Both the position numbers and the translations under genes were made by a program. A stretch of DNA of 64,000 bases from the NCBI GenBank assembly GCA_009192285.1, contig WBVU01000005.1:496001-560000 (forward strand). The letters run 5' to 3'. Origin of the DNA: Morchella semilibera. Lineage: Eukaryota; Ascomycota; Pezizomycetes; Pezizales; Morchellaceae. Positions 11,414 to 23,296 of the stretch are shown one piece after another (within the stretch, counting starts at the first letter, position 1; every line of letters starts with the position of its first letter). The notes beneath the pieces were generated by a model. It saw only the letters and a program-made list of their open reading frames with translations, was not told the DNA's origin and did no database searches.

Positions 11414-12231
11414 CTAAACCCTTGTACACACCACATCGCTCATTATCATTTTGCCCACCATAAAAAAGTATCCAATCGCAACACCCAAGAATGGAACCAT
11501 CCACATCAACGAGACAGAGAGACCGATCACTGGTAGGGCGTTATAGTTGATTACTCCAGAACCCGCCTTCTGCACGAGAAAGTCCCTTATCATCCTTATA
11601 TAGATATTCCATCCCGCCCCGATGGTGTAACTAATTACTAGCCAAACTACCGTCCATACCTGCTGGGGCCGGGTGCTCTGCTGACTCTTGAATCCCGTTA
11701 GAGTGAGTGTGACAGCTATGGGCGAGAGATATGCAAGGAGGAAAACGGCCCAGGCTAACCGGTATAGGATAGTATCTTTCAGAATATCCTGCCAGATTTA
11801 GCACTTGACCTTTCAAGCTTCTGGGATCTGAATAGTACCTCCCGGATGTAATAACTAGAAAGGGATACTGGAGAGCTTTGACAGATCTCCCCAACTGCTC
11901 CATATACTGTCTCTTCATCGTTGATGGGACCATCTGAGTGCATAGGCCCGCAGCCCCCCACGTAAGGCCCTCTATCTGACACGCTATCCAGACTCATCTC
12001 GTCTTTTGAAGCCAGAGGGGTATAGCCAGAGCTCTGCTGCTTGACCTGACCCTCGGACTCATCTTGGAGGGCCTGCATTGGGGGCATATTCACAAGGTAC
12101 GAAGTGGAATACTTGGGAGAGAAGATAGAGGAGACCAGGTTGCAAAGCGACATCAGAATGTAGGGTATTACTGTGAGGGAATATGCTGTATAGCCGAATG
12201 TCCGTAGTTGGTGTCCACGCGCTTCATATAG
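11414..12231 (-). CDS. Fungal multipass membrane protein of unknown function (3' exons)
   Basis: Two exons are supported: 12231-11839 (131 codons) and 11788-11414 (125 codons with stop), joined in frame across a 50-bp intron (GTACTA..GGCAG, branch-like TGCTAAAT). The first exon opens with a membrane segment around GYTAYSLTVIPYILMSLCNL, followed by SPKYSTSYLV, then a hydrophilic loop. The second exon has segments around LAWAVFLLAYLSPIAVTLTL, VWTVVWLVISYTIGAG and LMWMVPFLGVAIGYFFMV. The order (GYTxYxxTVIPYxxMSxxNL, TPxYxxxYLV, acidic loop, then QRVWT-like helix) matches a common fungal family of uncharacterised membrane proteins. An acceptor (AACTAG) precedes 12231, but I could not place the upstream exons, so the gene may be 5'-truncated. 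Confidence 0.6.
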
Positions 12232-13581
12232 CTAGTTACGCTGGGAAGAGTTAGTTCCGTATTATTAATCGGGTTGAATTTCCTACTGGCTCATTGGTGA
12301 TCTGGTTGTATTATGAGTATCGGTTTGTGCTATCGGTATTTCTTAGGTTTTCTATGGATTCCCATTACAGGTGTTAGTCGCCGGAATCCCTGGGTGTTAT
12401 ATATATATATGGGCAGGGTTTTCCCTTAATGCCCTTTTCTTCCCTTTACTTATGCAACCTCCCGTTATCAACCCTATAGCTTCCCCTAGTTTCTGTCTTG
12501 TTTGTTTTTAGTAATAGATACTGGTTTGCCTCTTCCTTAATATCCTCGGATACTCGTGAATCTACTATCGGTTGTGCAACCTGGCAACACCGTGTCCTGA
12601 ACCTGCCTACCTACCTCACTCACTTCGAGGTCCTGCGCCCCGTACTAGTCTATTCGTTCGGATTCCTACGATATCAAGCCCTTCTTGGCTCTACGTTCAC
12701 ACCTGACTGCCGCCCCCCCGACCCCGCCCATAACAATCAGCCTTGCAAAAGACTATGTTGGAAAACACACGCCTATCCCAACTGGCAAACCAGATGCCGG
12801 TACTCATATATGACTGTCACGGATTCCTCAACTATATGGGAAGAAACCTAAGTCAAAGTTGTGTTTTTTATGTTGCTTATTATCAAAATCAATAGATAGA
12901 GAACAGGTAGTGAAGAGATTTTGTTGGAAGCAACCTGGAGCAACGAAATCGCATACTATTTCTAAACATCCTTGCTGACACCTTCCACTATGTAAGGACC
13001 AATGCTTCTACCTGTTTCATGACTTATATATTCGATTATGTCTCTTAATTTCCTTTACCTACTGGTTGGATCCAAAAGAACGATTGCAATTGCGGAAAAT
13101 TTGGGACTTATATATCTTTTTGCCCTGGAAATAATATCCATGCAATGCTTCTTTCTCACCCCTAAGTCATACTTAGTCTCTCGCTTTGTAATTTCCTGCT
13201 ACTTTCTCCCAGTTTCAGTTTCATTTTTGGTCATAGCTCTTTAGATTCTTGACTTCGGGCAGAATAGACCAAAGATTTAGAGTCTACATATAATTTCAAC
13301 TTAGAAACATATTAAACGCCTATTTTTCACCAAAAGATCACGTCTCCTTGTTGATTTGAAGTTTATCAACCTTCGTTGCGCAGAACCCACAGCTTCCCCG
13401 AAGGTTCAATGATGATACCGCCACTTGACAACGCCCACACCCACCCTGAAAACGACTGGATAAGGCTGGTTCAGCCGCTGAAGGGCGGCCAGGCAGATTT
13501 CACCGGAGGCGAATAAGCGAGGGGTTTCTTTTTCCCCGCAACATACTTCCAGGAGCAACGACAGAACATCTTTCCTACAAC
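12232..13581. other. Stretch without a resolved gene
   Basis: It may hold the unplaced 5' exons of the membrane-protein gene and its promoter: on the minus strand a TATATATATA run lies at about 12403-12413. A plus-strand frame at 12498-12851 lacks recognisable motifs and is not called. Confidence 0.3.
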
Positions 13582-14190
13582 ATGGTTAATTCGGCTATTG
13601 CTACCGTGAGCTTCCAAACTCCTGCGACTTAGTCTCCTTTGGTTAATTAACATTACTTTTGCAGCTTCGACCTATCCCCGATGGCTACTACAAGATTTCC
13701 AGTACGCAAAATACGGGCTACAAGCTCAACCCATGCCTGACGGGGGATCCAAATCCGACACCAAGTGTCATTGCCAGCAACATTACTTCCTACACCCGCT
13801 GGCATTCAATGAGGCTACAGCCAGCTACAGTATCTGGGATGTTGGAAACGTAAACAGGGCCCTGACTGCGCCGGTGGGCGGGGATGGTATTCAGGTTATG
13901 GGAGTAGATGATAACAACGTTGGCCAAAAGTGGATGATAATGGGAAACTACGAGTCCGTCGTACCCCGCCCAAGGCTTATGAGATTGTATACTTATATGG
14001 GATGCTATTACATAGGGTCGGCTACAACTTGATACCTTTCTCAGATGCCCAGAGAGTGATGACGGTGGTCCCGATTTATGGGGGCGTGTGGGCGACTAAG
14101 CGAGCAGCGCCTATGCAGTGGGGTACACCGACTCCGCGTGGGGAGATTATACCGCATTCATGGCATCAGCTATGGCTTTTCTCTCAGTGA
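13582..14190 (+). pseudogene. Decayed beta-trefoil (ricin B-like) lectin gene
   Basis: A short first exon (13582-13605, MVNSAIAT) is followed by a 59-bp intron (GTGAGC..TTGCAG, with a TTAATTAAC branch) and exon 2 starting LRPIPDGYYKISS. That start is typical of fungal ricin-B-like lectins (GxYxIxS). The lectin pattern then continues in a second frame (YSIWDVGN, then NNVGQKWMI, a QxW closing) and in a third that ends EIIPHSWHQLWLF at about 14190. The gene therefore has two frameshifts, near 13,800 and near 13,950, and reads as a recent pseudogene or one with sequencing errors. It is a divergent relative of the lectin at 6272. Confidence 0.65.
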
Positions 14191-14797
14191 AGGCGACGGC
14201 GGTGGGGAACAAACCAAGGAGCCGGCTAAGGAGGGGTGGAAGCTTATTTAACATTCATTTCTAGGCACAAGAATGTTGCGTGCAGGGAAACCCTATGCAA
14301 AACCTAGTGGCGGAGACTGTGCTATGGGTAAGAATGCTATATATCGCTCGATCCATGCTCCCCCGATCACTCGGAAAGCCACTTTGGAAAGAACAAAGAA
14401 ACTGTCTGAAAGAATAAAGCATCAGGACAATAAGCCGGGACTATCTATGTAGAACATGGCAATTATATTTGCAGAATACTTTCTGTATAATTTGAGTAGC
14501 AGGAACGAGTATATGCAAATTGACCCAGAATATCAGGGTTAGGGTTACTCCACTGTTTTTCTATAGTATGCGTAACAATAACAGGCCCTTTGCGCAAAAG
14601 ACTCTAGAGTCTTTCATTATTTCCACAACCGTATTTACTTCAGAAAGGCCCAGGTAAACAGTTTGCCTCCTACAATTAACAATCGAGATGACTAATCAAC
14701 AAGAGCCTCACAACATATCCTTATCTTATCCGATCGTCGCCTGACACGGAATATGAGGCAACCTCCCTCCCACCTTTGACATCATCACCCTTTGACA
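14191..14797. other. Intergenic stretch upstream of the HNH gene
   Basis: No gene seen. It holds a telomere-like AGGGTTAGGGTT at 14535-14546 and a short palindrome AAAGACTCTAGAGTCTTT at about 14598-14615. Confidence 0.4.
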
Positions 14798-16294
14798 ATG
14801 GAAACACCACCGCCTTCATACACACACACTTTCGATGTCGGCCCCCAGGCGCCGGCGCCCACCCTCCATCGGCAGGAATCGCTCGAGCACATTCTCAACT
14901 TTACTACCTCAAACTCACCACCTTCTTCGCCCTCTGACGTGGTGGAGGCATCCTTCATCTACCACCAGATCCTCGCTGATTGCGAGCGCGACGGGCCCGC
15001 TCGCATCCCTCCGAGAGATCCACGACCAGTACCGACCAATCCTGCCAATCCCCCTAATCAGCGAGGGCACCAAGCTGGTGGTGCTGGTAGCCTACCAGGC
15101 ATCGCCGAGGGGGGGTCAGACGTTCCCGAGGATGCTAGTAGCCTAAGCCTAAGCGACGATAACGATAACGACGATGACAACGACGAAGAAAGTACCAGCC
15201 CACTCGTTCACGAGCTCTTCGCAGCGCTCTACGAACACGCACCAACGGCACAGGGCCAGGCAAACATTGTCCGTCTTGTCCTTCACGCGCTCTTTAGTCC
15301 CAGCTCCCCCAAGAACAACACCTCTGCCCTGCAGCGCTCCCTTGAAGTCATTCTTCCCCCTGCCCGCGCGTGGCCTACATACACCTCCGAGCAGAAGGGC
15401 GGCGCCTACCGAACTCTCACACTCCTCGCCGTCGAGCTGCTCGACTGCTTCTTCGTGCCCTTCCTCTCACAGGGCAGCCACACACCCGCGGCACGCTCAT
15501 CACTCATCTCCCCAACCTCCCGCTCCGAGATCGACCCCACGACCCAGGCCATCTACAGCCGCCTACAGTCCCTTCGCCGCCTCTGCCGGTCGCGCGACGG
15601 CAATAGGTGCGTTATCACCCACCAGCAAGGGCACGCGTCTGCCCGCGGCAGAAGGCTCCCCTCGCGCCAGCAGAGGCCTTCACAACCATCCGTGCACCTT
15701 GAATGCGCGCACATCATCCCCCACAGCCTGAACCAAGCAGGCGCCGGCGGACACCTCGCAGACGACAAGACCGTCGTCTGGCGCGTCCTCAACATGTTTG
15801 ACCCAGGCGTCAGCTCGCTGCTGCAGGGCGAGAGGATCGATGGCCCGGCAAACGCCATGATGCTGTACCCAGAGCTGCACCACCGATTTGGCCTCCTGCA
15901 TTGGTATCTTGAAGAGGTGCCCGGAGCGGGGCAAGGGGGCGGAGATGACGGCGAAGCCGTATATGTATTCTGCAGGAGCAGGGGCGCCCCTCTGTTGCCG
16001 CTGCACTGCATGCCCGCTGGGCCAGGGGGCACGGTCCGCTTCACGCGCATGGACGGCAGCCGGACGGAGCTGCCCAGCAGGAGGCTGCTGGCTATACATA
16101 GGGCGTGCGCAAAGATCCTTGAGGTGGCCGGCGCAGCGGAGTATGTGGAGGACCTGCTGGACGAGTTTGAGGATGTGAGGGGCAGGACGGGTCTGGCGGG
16201 GGATGGCAGCTCGGATCTCGCGATGCTTGTTAGGGTTGGTGTGGGCATAGGGGAGGGCTGGTTTCGCGATGAACGGGAAGGAATTGCGGTGTAG
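14798..16294 (+). CDS. HNH endonuclease-domain protein (HNH_2 type)
   Basis: A single-exon protein of 498 residues. The ATG at 14798 follows CTTTGACA and is the first in frame. The N-terminal 120 residues are disordered, with proline-rich and then acidic stretches (DDNDNDDDND). The HNH core lies at about residues 265-370: SRDGNRCVIT, then ECAHIIPHSLN, then NMFDPGVSSLL, and IDGPANAMMLYPELHHRFG. This matches the fungal HNH_2 layout: a Cys/Thr opening, AHIxPxS, a D, and NAxxLxxxxHxxF. The metal-binding and catalytic histidines appear present. Such proteins are common in Pezizomycotina with no settled role; nuclease activity is inferred. The high GC and coding-like third positions set it apart from its surroundings. 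Confidence 0.85.
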   Translation: METPPPSYTHTFDVGPQAPAPTLHRQESLEHILNFTTSNSPPSSPSDVVEASFIYHQILADCERDGPARIPPRDPRPVPTNPANPPNQRGHQAGGAGSLPGIAEGGSDVPEDASSLSLSDDNDNDDDNDEESTSPLVHELFAALYEHAPTAQGQANIVRLVLHALFSPSSPKNNTSALQRSLEVILPPARAWPTYTSEQKGGAYRTLTLLAVELLDCFFVPFLSQGSHTPAARSSLISPTSRSEIDPTTQAIYSRLQSLRRLCRSRDGNRCVITHQQGHASARGRRLPSRQQRPSQPSVHLECAHIIPHSLNQAGAGGHLADDKTVVWRVLNMFDPGVSSLLQGERIDGPANAMMLYPELHHRFGLLHWYLEEVPGAGQGGGDDGEAVYVFCRSRGAPLLPLHCMPAGPGGTVRFTRMDGSRTELPSRRLLAIHRACAKILEVAGAAEYVEDLLDEFEDVRGRTGLAGDGSSDLAMLVRVGVGIGEGWFRDEREGIAV

Positions 16295-16935
16295 TGGGGG
16301 TGTATGCTTGGCCCTCGGTGGTGGGCATAATTATACGGGGATCACAAGTGTTAAGCCACAATTAGTTGAATACCTTAATAAATAATAGCGTTCAAGGTCA
16401 AGGACACAATCGCAATTGGGCTACCAAAAGCAGGGCCATGACGGATATATAGTAGCTATTCCCTGCCACACTAACCGCCCTTCAAGGAGCCAAAAACCGA
16501 GCTTTAGCACGGCTACTCCGCGCGAGATACACCACCGTGCACAGCCACAGCAGATCTAGTCTAGAGTAGACAGGGGCACTTCCGCTTCGGCAGGGAAGTG
16601 ATCCGCATTGGGCCGGGCCTTGGCGGTCCATTTTGCAATCCCTTGCAAACTCCGCTTGAGCCTCATTCTACTGAGATACGCAGGCCCCTACGACTCGGAG
16701 AAGGAAGTAGTGCAAGAAAAAGAGGAGGATCATGGCTGCAGGACTGACTTTAGCTAAAGAGGTATTGGCTCGGGACCCAATAACAAATAGAGAAGGCAAA
16801 AAGGAGGATAGGTGGATCGAAGGATCTAGAATTAACCATTGGACATGCAACGGTCTTAGGCTTCTTGTAAAGACCGAATGACTAAATTGATCATAGGGTG
16901 AGTACTACCTATAACTCAACGATCTACAAATTGAT
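16295..16935. other. 3' flank of the HNH gene
   Basis: No gene seen. Confidence 0.35.
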
Positions 16936-17533
16936 TTGACGGGTTTCTGGCTAGAACATTCCAGCGCAAGGCAAGTAACGGGTACCAATAAGGAGATTAC
17001 AGATTTCATTTCCAATATTGGTAATGTTATACTACTTGCCGACTCTGTTTCAGTTGACCAAGCCCGGAAAAGGGCAAAAGCAAAACAACAGCGGAAAAAG
17101 GAACAAGGAAATGTAGTAAGAGTAGGATCTCTAGCCGGACTGGTTAGAAAGAAGTAGAGATATATCAGTTCAAGAAAATAATACTACACCGGGCCCTCCC
17201 AGCCAAACTCAACCCGCAACAAAACGCGGGGGGGGGGGGGGGGCTTGGAATCTGCTGAAATTGAGAACATTGAAGGATTTAGATCCAGGTACTGAAGAAT
17301 TTCAGGAGGTGTTACGGGAGAGGGAGAGAAGAGAAAAGGATGAGTTAGAGGAGAGAGAGAGAAGGGAAGAGGAAAGACATAAAAGTATTTGCGGGAAATT
17401 GGATAACTTAGCTGAGGCTATTCAGAGGGACAAGAAACAGAGGCTAGTGCAGAACCAAATGATGCAAAATCTTTTGGCGCATGTAATTCCAAACCGTGAC
17501 AGGGAAAATCCGGGGAACAGTTATCAGTCTTGA
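16936..17533 (+). pseudogene. Coiled-coil protein gene relic with a poly-G tract
   Basis: An upstream frame (to 17157) ends in a basic helix (QARKRAKAKQQRKKEQ). The sequence then continues in another frame through a proline/threonine-rich linker to a 16-G run at 17228-17243, and resumes in a further frame as WNLLKLRTLKDLDPGTEEF. It then gives a long heptad-like charged helix (RERERREKDELEERERREEE) and a tail ending at 17533. The pieces are consistent with one coiled-coil protein broken by a shift near 17,140 and by the G run, whose length may vary. The architecture (basic region then charged coiled coil) resembles Myb/SANT-like accessory proteins of PIF/Harbinger transposons, but I see no firm domain. 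Confidence 0.45.
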
Positions 17534-19863
17534 TTCCTATCATGTTTTTTGTGAGATATTGGAATCGTTAGGTACAGAGCTTGTGGTGAAGGGACACAGC
17601 CCCACAAGAGCAATGCCATAGATATCACTCTCAGGCAGGATGATTAGCCCTCAACATAGTTCCTAGCTCGCTCGGTCAGAGGTCTTGGCGCGAGTGATCT
17701 TGTGTGTTTCGGCCTGTTGGGCTTATTTTATTTTATTTATTTATACTTCATGCATACGTGCAGGCCTGCTATGCCTAAGAATAAGGGGGAAAGAGATAAC
17801 GAGTCTTAAAGAACGGGATCGGCTATAGTGCGTAGACAAAGATAGCCGATGTTACATTCCGGCAAGCGTTTGAGTAGCGTGATGTACAGGGAAGGCCGAG
17901 TGACCGCTGATGGTTTAAATGAGTAAAGGATAAGAAGCGCAGGATTTTTGATCAGTTAAAGGCCAATAAAGTACAGGGAGCATCAGCATTTCGCTGGGTG
18001 TCACTCTCGTGGGAGTGTGGTCGCCTTTCGTATGTAGTGATGGACATAAGACAAAACAAGAGGAGACTTGGCTTGATCTCCCGTCTTGGATTTGAGGGGA
18101 GGTCTTGTAGCTCAAAGAACCTAGGCTAGGTATTGTGTACGCCCTATGGTAGGCCATGTTGCCGCCAGGTTCAAATATAGTAAGGGTTAGGGTTAGTGCA
18201 ACGTGGCATACCCGACCCGCCGGCTGCAAACCCCCATTATTGAGATCAGATTTAAGATCAATGGTGTTGGTCTTGGTCTGTTTGTCGTTGCCTGGGGAGA
18301 CTACCTTTGCAATTGGTGTCATGCCCATCAATATTTAGCAGGACAATGGCCTGTTCAGATTAATTGCCACAAGTGCTAGTGTGTATTTTATAGGATTATA
18401 CCATACCTTTTCTCTAACTAATGAACCAGCAGGTTCTGCAGCGAGGTTGATCCTGGGTTCCATTCACGTGGAGACGATTGCAGCACTGTGATTGGAGCGT
18501 GGGGGTGGGTCAATTCGAATTGAGTCGTTGTGAGGGGCTAGAGGGGAGTCGGAGGTGGATTCTAAAGAGCAGAAGTTTGGATTTTGATTCCAGGAAGTGA
18601 CGCATATGTAACATGTCATTCAAGCAGCTCTGCTGGCCGGTTCCTGAACGCCAAACAGCCGATATCGCTCGCACTCGCTAACAGCCATGTCTCAGTTCTG
18701 TGGCTTGCGTGCGAAGCTCGCCTGGTGTTAGACTAAGGGACACAAATCATGCAGCTATGCATCTGAGACCCTTACATCGAAACGTCAGGTCTCTGTGGCA
18801 AGGACAGTTAAGATACCCGATTGGGTACTTGATCGTCGAAAAAAGAATGTCGAGTGGTTCTTGGGCTGCGTCAATTTTGATTATGACTTAGAAACACCTG
18901 TAGAGCCGGTACACCCAACAACAAGGCGTGAACCCCGTTATAGTTTGTCGCTCGCAAAACCCATTTATTGATATCTGGCTCTTCCGTGCCCGGGAGCCAA
19001 TATCTGTTTTATCCCTTAAAGCTGCCAAAACCCACTAAACCTTTTTGTGGGGGGCCAAGATGGTGGCTTTACTAACAAATTCTCAACATTTATTCAACCC
19101 GAGTCAATCTCCCGCCCGAATTCGCCCTGGCTTGTTGACCCCTCCCCCCAAAAACAGGGTCGGCATCAACAGCTTGAGGGATACAGGGTGTTTGCGAATT
19201 CTTTTGTTGCTACCCCGTGGGATTCGTATTTACGGAACGTTACGTACGGCGTCCAGCAGTGATAGCTAGACTGGGTATATATAAGACGTTAAGCACATAT
19301 ACACTCCGCCACATTTTTCTTTACTAATCCCACTTGACCCTTTATAATAGCACCTACACCAAGATAGCTCTTACTCTACCAACCAAAAATCTCAATTTCG
19401 TGCATGGGGTAACTGTTTGTGCTCGATCATAGACTCCCGGGATAGTGCCACCTAATAAGACTCACTGTCACTCACAACAAAGAAAGCTCAACCTCAATAC
19501 AAATCAAGGTAAGTCAACACCAGCCATACATTCCACCCACCGGATGTTTGCGTGCCTTGCGCCTAGCAGTTATGATACGGGGCAAAACACACTCTAGCTC
19601 CCTCCTGCACTTCCATCGGAACACAGAACAGCGACAACTCTAACACCTCTCTACTAGGAGGATCAGTACAAGATTATGGTAGGGTTCCTAGTGGGAAAGT
19701 GGGATTTACAGAGGCTCAATAGTCCTACTAGCCCTTAGGAGATTGTTAATAAGCACAAGGTATGAGGGTATGACTCGTGATGTCTACAAAGTGTGGATGG
19801 AACTGAGATGTTTATCCATTTAGTTACATAAGGCTACTCCGCGCCTCCTCAGGTGTATACAAT
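17534..19863. other. Long non-coding stretch
   Basis: No gene is supported; open frames are short and mutually overlapping. A telomere-like AGGGTTAGGGTT lies at 18183-18194. An A/T-rich stretch at 17725-17760 (TTTATTTATACTTCATGCAT) resembles 36838-36880, suggesting a dispersed repeat. Confidence 0.4.
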
Positions 19864-20598
19864 TCACTCCTCATCATAACGCCTTCCCCTGGCCCCCGCG
19901 GGCTCATCCCTCTTCCTCCTTCTGAGCAGCCTAAGTATAGGATCATCAACAATATCATCTTCATTAATATCAAACTCCTCTTTTTCATGATCATCAAACC
20001 AGTCCTCAGAAATCGAACGTTGTGTCAACGTAAGAATCTTCATCCCCCTCACCCTCTCCCCTAGCTTAAAAACCTCGTTCATACTCCTCTGGTGCTCCAA
20101 GAAGCCCTCCTTCCAGTTCTCCGCTACTAGTGTACCCACCATCTCCACCATCTCCGCCACCACGTCCTCGTCCTTGTTCATGTCCCCAAACCGCACCTTG
20201 AAGTCCTCGTCCCACACCTCTCGAAGTAGCACCACAAACACGTCCCCACGATAGAACATGCGGTCAAAAATCTCGCCCGTGCGGAACGACTCCGCGAGGT
20301 CGCTGTGCACGGCGGGAATGTCGAGCAGCGTCTTGTTGGCGGGCTTGGCTACGTTTGTGGAGTAGTAGAGCACGAGCTCAGCGCCATAACCGTGCGGCAA
20401 GATGAACCGCTGGATCAGGCGGTCCTGGTAGTCTCCGGTCCAGTGCGGGCGCAGGTCGGCGACGACCTCGAATCCATAATCATCGCCTTTGGGCAAGGTG
20501 GAGGTTTTAACCGGGGTATAGTGGAGGAATTCAACGGGGCCGCCGGAAGCGGGGAGGCGGAGGCAGCGGTAGATTCGTGGTGGTTTGGAGGGGGGCAT
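19864..20598 (-). CDS. Hypothetical protein, 244 residues
   Basis: A single-exon frame starting MPPSKPPRIYRCLRLP and ending with a basic-acidic tail (LLRRRKRDEPAGARGRRYDE). Third positions are GC-rich, unlike the flanking DNA, which supports real coding. The middle has a mix of aromatic and acidic residues (HWTGDYQDRLIQRF, then VWDEDFKVRFGDMN) and predicted helices (VVAEMVEMVGTLVAENW). There is no signal peptide or membrane segment. I do not recognise the family; it may be lineage-specific. The start was chosen because it is the first ATG and lies just upstream of the coding-like composition. Confidence 0.65.
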   Translation of the reverse strand: MPPSKPPRIYRCLRLPASGGPVEFLHYTPVKTSTLPKGDDYGFEVVADLRPHWTGDYQDRLIQRFILPHGYGAELVLYYSTNVAKPANKTLLDIPAVHSDLAESFRTGEIFDRMFYRGDVFVVLLREVWDEDFKVRFGDMNKDEDVVAEMVEMVGTLVAENWKEGFLEHQRSMNEVFKLGERVRGMKILTLTQRSISEDWFDDHEKEEFDINEDDIVDDPILRLLRRRKRDEPAGARGRRYDEE

Positions 20599-20794
20599 GT
20601 CGGTGGTGGGAGTTGTGGTATGGAGGTGGCGTGCGGGGGGGACATTCGTACAGTATTACCCCGCACTGCAAGTATTAGATTCGGCTCGCGACCAGAAGCA
20701 TGATTGGTTGATACGGAGGATTGTTCCACAAAGCCGTTAATGAGCTCTCACATGTCCGTATTTGGTTCAAGGTCTGGTTGCGGAACCTTGATGC

Positions 20795-21362
20795 GGTGCA
20801 GCTTAAAGGTGACAAAAGTTGCATCGCTTATAACTTTTCAACAAGACAAAATATCAAATATCTAACACACAAAATTGTAGGTACAGGTGTGGTGGGGCTT
20901 TTGTGTGTTAGATTTTTGATATCTTGTCTGTTGAAAAGGTTATCCCTTGGACGGATAAAACTTGTCAAATTCGCGACCTACCACTTTCAGCTAATAGTAA
21001 CCTCGTGTGGTAACTGTTGGAAATTCTTGTTTGGTTCGTTTGTTGCTATTTACCATAACAAGCAATATAACTCCCCTACTAAGTGGTGCACGGTCCAGGT
21101 CGCGAATTTGACAACTTTCATCCGTCCAAGGGATAAGAGATGCCATTTCCCTATTTTTGTATGTAAAAAGCGCCAAGACCTGGTGGAGTGGAATATAATT
21201 ATACCCATTTATACCCCTATATCACAGACTTGCAGCCAAGATGTAGTTTTCAGCCGTAACATGGCTGGAATCCAGGGCTCTTATTGGTCAACAAGCAGCC
21301 GGAGTGGCTATGATTGTTCCGGCTGAGATACCGGCATGTCACCTTTAAGACGTGCCGCACCA
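20795..21362. mobile_element. Triple-foldback MITE
   Basis: Outer inverted ends (left about 20795-20814, right about 21339-21362; shared word CTTAAAGGTGACA) enclose two further inverted-repeat pairs. One has arms at 20832-20874 and 20899-20940 (loop about 24 bp). The other has arms at 20944-20979 and 21097-21132 (word CTTGGACGGAT). A single strand could fold into nested and adjacent hairpins. No coding capacity is credible; an open frame running through it is an accident of the repeats. Confidence 0.7.
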
Positions 21363-23296
21363 TATGACCCGGAACATCTTCCTGCCTCCATTACCAACGG
21401 GACTATCTCTGGTCCTAGTCGGACAAGCTAGAGTCCACCCAGCTATGATCGGAACCGTTAGAGATAGAAATGATTTGCAGTTGTGGAAATCTGATGCCTG
21501 CACGATTCCGGAGTGCATCATATGAGCCGGAGGTATTAACCTAAGTGAAATAGCCCCTAGCTTTTTTTTGTCTCTCGAATTTTCTCAATTTAGTTATGGT
21601 ACATGAATTTTCCACTTAGCACCTCATCTACAATAGCTTGAGCACTCTCCGGTAGCTTAGCACTCTCCGGTAGCTTATGGGACACCGAGAACCCATTTAC
21701 TAATTCACTCTATGATACACCATTGATTATGAGTACCGCTGGCAGAGTACTACTCTAGTACATGTATATATTGCACAATGGAGCAAGAAGGCGCAAGGCT
21801 ACCAACAGCATCAAAAGCAATTAACCCGCGCTGTCTAGAGAGCAAAATCTTCAGGTCGGTTAGCGATCGGAAGGGAGATGAGCCAATCCTCTTGTGTGGA
21901 TCAGACCGGTCTTTTCTGGCGGTGGTGAACAGGTCCGCGGCGTAATCTAGCATAGTTCTTATAGCTCACGTTGTCTATTGTAGTGTCACTCTACGTCAGT
22001 TTTTGATAGCCGGTACGTGGTGATCCTGATATATGAAATACAAAGATATATTTTTCAATTGATTAAAGAGCCACTGCCATTGGCATAGGGCGCGTACGTA
22101 CTAATATCCTGAGATCAACTTAAAAGAGAACAGATGATCTTTCTTTGTCAGTGGCGTTGATCTGGGCGTGAAATTACTTTGGAGTGAGTCCTAAGATCCT
22201 TCATTTCACCAGAACACCTAGACCGGAAGAGACATAACATCCAGGGACTGGCCAGCTTGCTGAAACCTCTTTAGCCCTAGGCTATATACAATACTGCTTA
22301 TATTACGAAGAAATACGAGAACTATTCTCTCCGAAATCCTACACAACCATCCTTATATGCTGATTAACCTCGTCACTAGCCAACATAACCCTAACCCTGC
22401 CCCGGTCTGAAGCATTTACTAACCCAACACCAACTTCAATAGAACCAAAAGAAACCATATTAGAAATCTGGCCAGTTGATTCATAGAAAGCTCTGTAACC
22501 AAAACCCACAGAATGTAATCAAAACCCGATGACAAGGAATAGGAAATAGGCAGTAGTTTTCATGAGCCACTGTGGAGTATTGACGCCATATTCAACGAAG
22601 AGCAACCACAGCGTCTTGGACAAAAAGGGGGCAGGTTCTGGGGTACGCGATAGTGGGTGGGGAAAATAAGATGACTCTGGGGCCAATCTCTGGAAGATGT
22701 AGAGTTCCGCTCTCAACCTGCTCAAATACCACCAAAAAGGCGAAGCAGAAGGCTACAGTTACGGAAATCCAGGTGAGATCCTGGGAGTGGGAAATGAATC
22801 GCTAGAGAGTATACTATTGTAGCTTATATTGATAATTGTCCGATTTATGTGCAGTGGAAAACCGCAAGCCGGAACCTAATTCAGAAAAGGGTTCCAATAA
22901 CGCTTTATCCCCCGAGGAGGCAGAGAGGTTGATTTGGTCACTAACCCTAGCTCACTTATGTCCACAAGCTGGACAACAGAAATGATCGGAATTGCCATGA
23001 ATAGCATAGTGGGGCGTGATGCCCTCAGGGTTAGGGTTCAGCTATACCACCCACTTGACTTTACCTATTGAAATATACAATGGTGACAAGGCACCAGAGG
23101 TTTGATGGACATAGCACTTATGTTGAATGATGTCGGGAAGAATTATTCTGGCGTGCCGTTCTAGCGTTCGCTAGAGTGCATTCTCCATCTCCGGACCTGC
23201 TGGAGGAGTAAACGGAGTGATAAATGGCTTTTGCAGGGGCTTGCAATTGAGGGAGATACGGAGGCTCTTAGGGACTAGAGAAAAATAATATCAAAA
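21363..23296. other. Long non-coding stretch
   Basis: No gene seen. Telomere-like dimers occur at 22387-22398 (AACCCTAACCCT) and 23027-23038 (AGGGTTAGGGTT). Confidence 0.4.

Noticed and set aside
20721-21326. A 201-codon open frame on the plus strand
   Set aside because: It runs through both arms of a multi-hairpin foldback element, so openness is explained by the repeat.
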